Assembly (NCBI RefSeq): GCF_008711155.1
Contig: NZ_VUYQ01000005.1
Span: forward strand, 124,001-188,000
Direction: 5' to 3'
DNA from: Dechloromonas sp. CZR5
GTDB lineage: Bacteria > Pseudomonadota > Gammaproteobacteria > Burkholderiales > Rhodocyclaceae
DNA length: 64,000 nucleotides
Under the pieces are notes generated by a model. It did no database searches and was not told where the DNA came from. It saw nothing but the letters and a program-made list of their open reading frames with translations. The position numbers were made by a program, and so were the translations under genes. Positions 61,001-64,000 of this stretch are shown in pieces. The first letter of the stretch is position 1, and the number at the start of each line of letters is the position of its first letter.

Positions 61001-62305
61001 GTGGAAATCATTTCAGTCAGCGAACTGAAAATCGGGATGTTCGTCAGCGAGCCTGATTGTCCTTGGTCGGATTTTTCCTTCGCGCTGCAAGGCTTTGTCG
61101 TTTCGACACCGGATCAGATCGAGATTTTTCGCCGGAAATGCCGCTTCGTATCAATTGATCGCTCGCGCTCCCTCGATGAGCATTACGCGCCGACCAAGCA
61201 CGGTCGGGACCGGCCGCTCAAGGCTGCGCCGCTGACTGTCGCCGCCAGCGAAGAGTCGGCAACGACAAGGCGGCGCTTCCTTCCTCCGCCCAACGCCGAG
61301 CCGCGTCAACTCCGTCGCGTGCGTTTCCTGAATTTCCTCCATGACCAGCAGGAAAGCGAACCCGCCATCGAGCTTGCCGGGGAAATCGCCTATATCGAGC
61401 CGCGCTACGAATTGCTGACCAATTCGCTCTTCGATGCCTTCGATGTCATTGCGCGGGGCAAGGAAATCGATCTGGTATCGATTCGCGCCGGTTTGCGCGA
61501 TATTGCCGGTAGCCTGCAGCGCAATCCGGATGCAGTGCTCTGGCTGTTGCGTCTGAAGCGGCGTGATGAATACAGTTTCGACCATGCCATGGATGTGGCG
61601 GTGACGATGTTGATGCTGGGCTCCCACATCGGTTGGCGCGGGCCACAGTTGATCGATCTCGGCATGATCGGCATGTTTCAGGACGTGGGTAAGGTCGAAC
61701 TGCCCGTCGACCTGCTCAACAAGAAGAGCGAACTGAGCGAGGAAGAGCGGCTGTTGGTGCGTTCGCACGTGGCCAGTTCAATGGAAATCCTGCTTTCCCA
61801 GACAAAGGTGGCCAACGATGTGGTTCTTGCCGTCGCTCGTCATCACGAACGATGGGATGGCAGCGGCTATCCGCAGGGCCTGAAGTTCGAGCAGATCGGC
61901 AAGCCGGCCGAAATAGCCGGATTGGCCGACTCGTTTTGCGCGATGTTGCGCGACAAACCCTATCGCAACGCGCTCGGCCACCAGGAGGCGCTTGAGGAAC
62001 TGCACGGCCTGCGCGGCAAACAGTTCAATGGTGCGCTGGTCGAACAGTTTGTCCAATGCGTCGGCCTTTATCCCATCGGCACCCTGGTCGAACTCGATAC
62101 CGGCGAGGTCGGGGTGGTGATCCAGCAGAACCGGGTACAGCGCTCGAGGCCGCGGATCGTCGTCATGCTTGATGCCGACAAGCAGCGCGTCCGGAACTAT
62201 CGCGTCATCGACTTGCGTATCGATGCCAACGCCAAATTGCGCATCGCCAAGGCGCTACCGCATAACGCCTATGGTCTGGCAGCCAATGACTACTATCTCG
62301 GATAA
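61001..62305 (+). CDS. HD-GYP domain protein with altered HD motif (DUF3391 N-terminus)
   Basis: A 434-residue protein: N-terminal DUF3391 (VSELKIGMFVSEPDCPWSDFSFALQGFVV) and an HD-GYP domain (about residues 185-345). The first His (YSFDHAMDVAV) and the GYP motif (HHERWDGSGYPQGL) are present, but the metal-site HDxGK reads FQDVGK, so His is Gln. That His is a metal ligand in active c-di-GMP phosphodiesterases; this protein may be inactive or a receptor. Start is GTG at 61001, 18 nt after coaX. Its end overlaps the EAL gene by 20 nt. Confidence 0.92.
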   Translation: MEIISVSELKIGMFVSEPDCPWSDFSFALQGFVVSTPDQIEIFRRKCRFVSIDRSRSLDEHYAPTKHGRDRPLKAAPLTVAASEESATTRRRFLPPPNAEPRQLRRVRFLNFLHDQQESEPAIELAGEIAYIEPRYELLTNSLFDAFDVIARGKEIDLVSIRAGLRDIAGSLQRNPDAVLWLLRLKRRDEYSFDHAMDVAVTMLMLGSHIGWRGPQLIDLGMIGMFQDVGKVELPVDLLNKKSELSEEERLLVRSHVASSMEILLSQTKVANDVVLAVARHHERWDGSGYPQGLKFEQIGKPAEIAGLADSFCAMLRDKPYRNALGHQEALEELHGLRGKQFNGALVEQFVQCVGLYPIGTLVELDTGEVGVVIQQNRVQRSRPRIVVMLDADKQRVRNYRVIDLRIDANAKLRIAKALPHNAYGLAANDYYLG

Positions 62306-63974
62306 CACCGGCTATATCGACTATGCGGCATTTTCGGTGAGTGCCGACGATCTGCACTCGTTGCGGGCACTCATCGACGTCTGGCGGTTGGCGATGGATC
62401 GGGTGGCTGCTCGTTATGCGCCGACCCCCTTGCTCGGGGAGTTCGTCGAGCTGAGCAAGACACTACCGTTGCGCATCGACGAACTCGTCTGGCAACAGCA
62501 CTGGATGCACGCATGGCACAAATTGAGCCGCCGGGGATTTTCGTCGGCGGATCTCTTCGGGTTCTTCAGTCACGCAATGGCCGAAGCCGAGATGGAGCTG
62601 TTCGACGGACTGCCCCAGGTTGGGCGCGTGCAGCTCAAGTTGTTCGCCATTCTGCGGCGCTGTGTCGTGGCAGCCGTCAGTTGCGCGATCGAAGTGGGCG
62701 AAGAGGCGCATGGAACGGATGCCGGGTTGCCGGGCGAGTGGGCCGCCATGCGCGCCTTGCGCGAGTGCGGGGAGAGCGGCCGACAGGTGGCTGTGCTTTC
62801 CGTTTCGATGATCAACCGCCACGCCCGTTCTCACCTGACGGCCAGTGATCTGCAAAGCCTCCCCGCGCTGTTGTCCGAACAGCTGGGACGCCTGCTCAGG
62901 CCGCAAGACCTGGCTTTTGTCGGACACGAGGGAGAATGGCTGTTGCTGCTGACGGATGTTTATTCGATGGCTCAGCCTGCCCTGGCGGCAACCCAGATCG
63001 CGCGGGTCTTCGATCACCCTGTGCGCTTGCTCGGCGGGCGTGCCGTTTCGCTCGATACGGCCATCGGTATCGCTCTCTTTCCCGATCACGGCGGCGATCC
63101 CGAGGAGGTTATCCAGGCAGCCCGCCTGGCACGTTCGAGCCTGCTCGTCAGCGGCGAACCCTTCACGATGTTCGACTGGATGATGAAAGTCGATTGGCAG
63201 GCGCGCCATCAGTTGTCCGAGGAGCTTCGCGAAGCCTTGCGCACGGATCGCCTGCAACTGTATCTGCAACCGCAGGTAGAGCTGGGTGGCGAAACGCGTT
63301 GCGTCGGGGCCGAACTCCTGCTGCGTTGGCGACGCAGCAACGGGGAATGGGTGCAGCCCCCTCTGATCATCGAATTGATCGAGGAATACGGCTGGCGCTC
63401 ACAGCTCACCGACTGGCTGGTGAGGGCGGCTCTGCGCTGCAGTGCGGAACTGGAAGCCGAAGGCATCGAAATGCCGTTGTCGTTGAACCTGACGGCCGGA
63501 GACCTGATCGACAGTGATTTGCCGGAACTGGTCGGGCAATGCCTGGAGACCTGGCAGCTTCCGGCCGAGCGTTTCACCTTCGAATTGACCGAATCGGCGA
63601 TGATGTACGACCGCCAGCGCAGCCTGGATATCATGATGCGGCTGCGCAATATGGGCATACGCTTCGCGCTCGATGATTTCGGCACCGGTTATTCATCATT
63701 GAGTTATCTGGCGACCTTGCCGGTCGACGAGATCAAGATCGACCGCTCGTTCATCGATGGCATGCTGTCGTCGGTGGACAAGTTGCGTATCGTCAAGACC
63801 ATCGTCGACCTGACGCACGACCTGGGTATGCTCTCCCTGGCCGAAGGGGTCGAAGTGGTCGGGCAGTGCGATGAACTCCGGGCGCTCGGTTGTACCCGGG
63901 TGCAGGGCTATCTGTACGGCAAACCCATGCCGATTGCCGCATTCATCGACTGGTATCGCGCTTTTCGGGCTTGA
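62286..63974 (+). CDS. EAL-domain c-di-GMP phosphodiesterase with degenerate GGDEF
   Basis: A 562-residue protein: an N-terminal helical region (about 1-150, no known fold), a degenerate GGDEF domain (residues about 165-300; the motif reads GHEGEW) and a C-terminal EAL domain. The EAL motif is ELL (GAELLLRW) but Glu is kept; other catalytic residues are present (ELTES, DDFGTGYSSL, VDEIKIDRSFI, AEGVEV). Probably an active phosphodiesterase. It starts inside the HD-GYP gene, so the two are translated together. Start ATG at 62286. Confidence 0.92.
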   Translation: MTTISDNTGYIDYAAFSVSADDLHSLRALIDVWRLAMDRVAARYAPTPLLGEFVELSKTLPLRIDELVWQQHWMHAWHKLSRRGFSSADLFGFFSHAMAEAEMELFDGLPQVGRVQLKLFAILRRCVVAAVSCAIEVGEEAHGTDAGLPGEWAAMRALRECGESGRQVAVLSVSMINRHARSHLTASDLQSLPALLSEQLGRLLRPQDLAFVGHEGEWLLLLTDVYSMAQPALAATQIARVFDHPVRLLGGRAVSLDTAIGIALFPDHGGDPEEVIQAARLARSSLLVSGEPFTMFDWMMKVDWQARHQLSEELREALRTDRLQLYLQPQVELGGETRCVGAELLLRWRRSNGEWVQPPLIIELIEEYGWRSQLTDWLVRAALRCSAELEAEGIEMPLSLNLTAGDLIDSDLPELVGQCLETWQLPAERFTFELTESAMMYDRQRSLDIMMRLRNMGIRFALDDFGTGYSSLSYLATLPVDEIKIDRSFIDGMLSSVDKLRIVKTIVDLTHDLGMLSLAEGVEVVGQCDELRALGCTRVQGYLYGKPMPIAAFIDWYRAFRA

Positions 63975-64000
63975 ACAAAGCGCGCCCAGCGGAGACAATC

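Overview
The window is about 64 kb of GC-rich DNA (roughly 63-66 % G+C by eye) with proteobacterial gene content. A complete pelABCDEFG operon, glnA-DUF4124-ntrBC gene order, DUF2802, PelD and HD-GYP/EAL proteins and a rhodanese-rich complement point to a betaproteobacterium of the Rhodocyclales (Dechloromonas/Azonexus-like). This is inference from gene content only. I saw no rRNA, tRNA, CRISPR array or intact insertion sequence.

Layout. 1-514: start of a receiver-PAS response regulator, cut by the window edge. 0.6-12.2 kb: housekeeping and envelope genes (Atm1-type ABC exporter, thioesterase, FadL-type porin, DUF2802 and SPOR proteins, small lipoprotein, TPR protein, RidA, RecG) and a LysR/MFS pair followed by acrylyl-CoA-reductase-like and 4-oxalocrotonate-tautomerase-like genes. 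12.3-15.9 kb: an unannotated 33-codon membrane peptide gene with its own terminator, a chemoreceptor, an alpha/beta hydrolase and a CheY-like protein. 15.9-22.1 kb: a DedA-rhodanese fusion and a six-gene electrophile/quinone-type cluster (two pirins, two YcaC-type hydrolases, azoreductase, OsmC) divergent from a LysR regulator.

22.3-32.0 kb is the most unusual part. An ArsR-type regulator heads ten same-strand genes with overlapping or nearly touching ends: a PlsC-acyl-ACP synthetase gene whose adenylation-loop region is replaced by about 240 nt of unrelated sequence, a foreign-looking beta-propeller lipoprotein, a Tat-exported amidohydrolase, an LplT-PlsC fusion, a three-helix membrane protein, an Lgt paralogue lacking key Lgt residues, two related small membrane proteins, and a radical SAM protein of the MJ0619 family, whose archaeal member is tetraether lipid synthase. 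I read it as a lipid-remodelling operon of unknown product.

32.0-49.1 kb: gluQ, then on the minus strand a ClsB-type cardiolipin synthase, a YbhP-type phosphodiesterase and the Pel exopolysaccharide operon, with a CRP-like palindrome in front of pelA; then nadA and a rhodanese. 49.1-64 kb: a CDF metal exporter, glnA with two NtrC boxes and a sigma-54 promoter, a DUF4124 protein, an RND efflux pair under a TetR-type palindrome, ntrB-ntrC, birA-coaX, and a c-di-GMP pair (an HD-GYP protein with an altered HD motif, and an EAL protein).

The regions connect in two ways. NtrBC would act on the glnA promoter in the same window. The Pel machinery (PelD is a c-di-GMP receptor) sits in a genome segment with at least two c-di-GMP turnover-type proteins.
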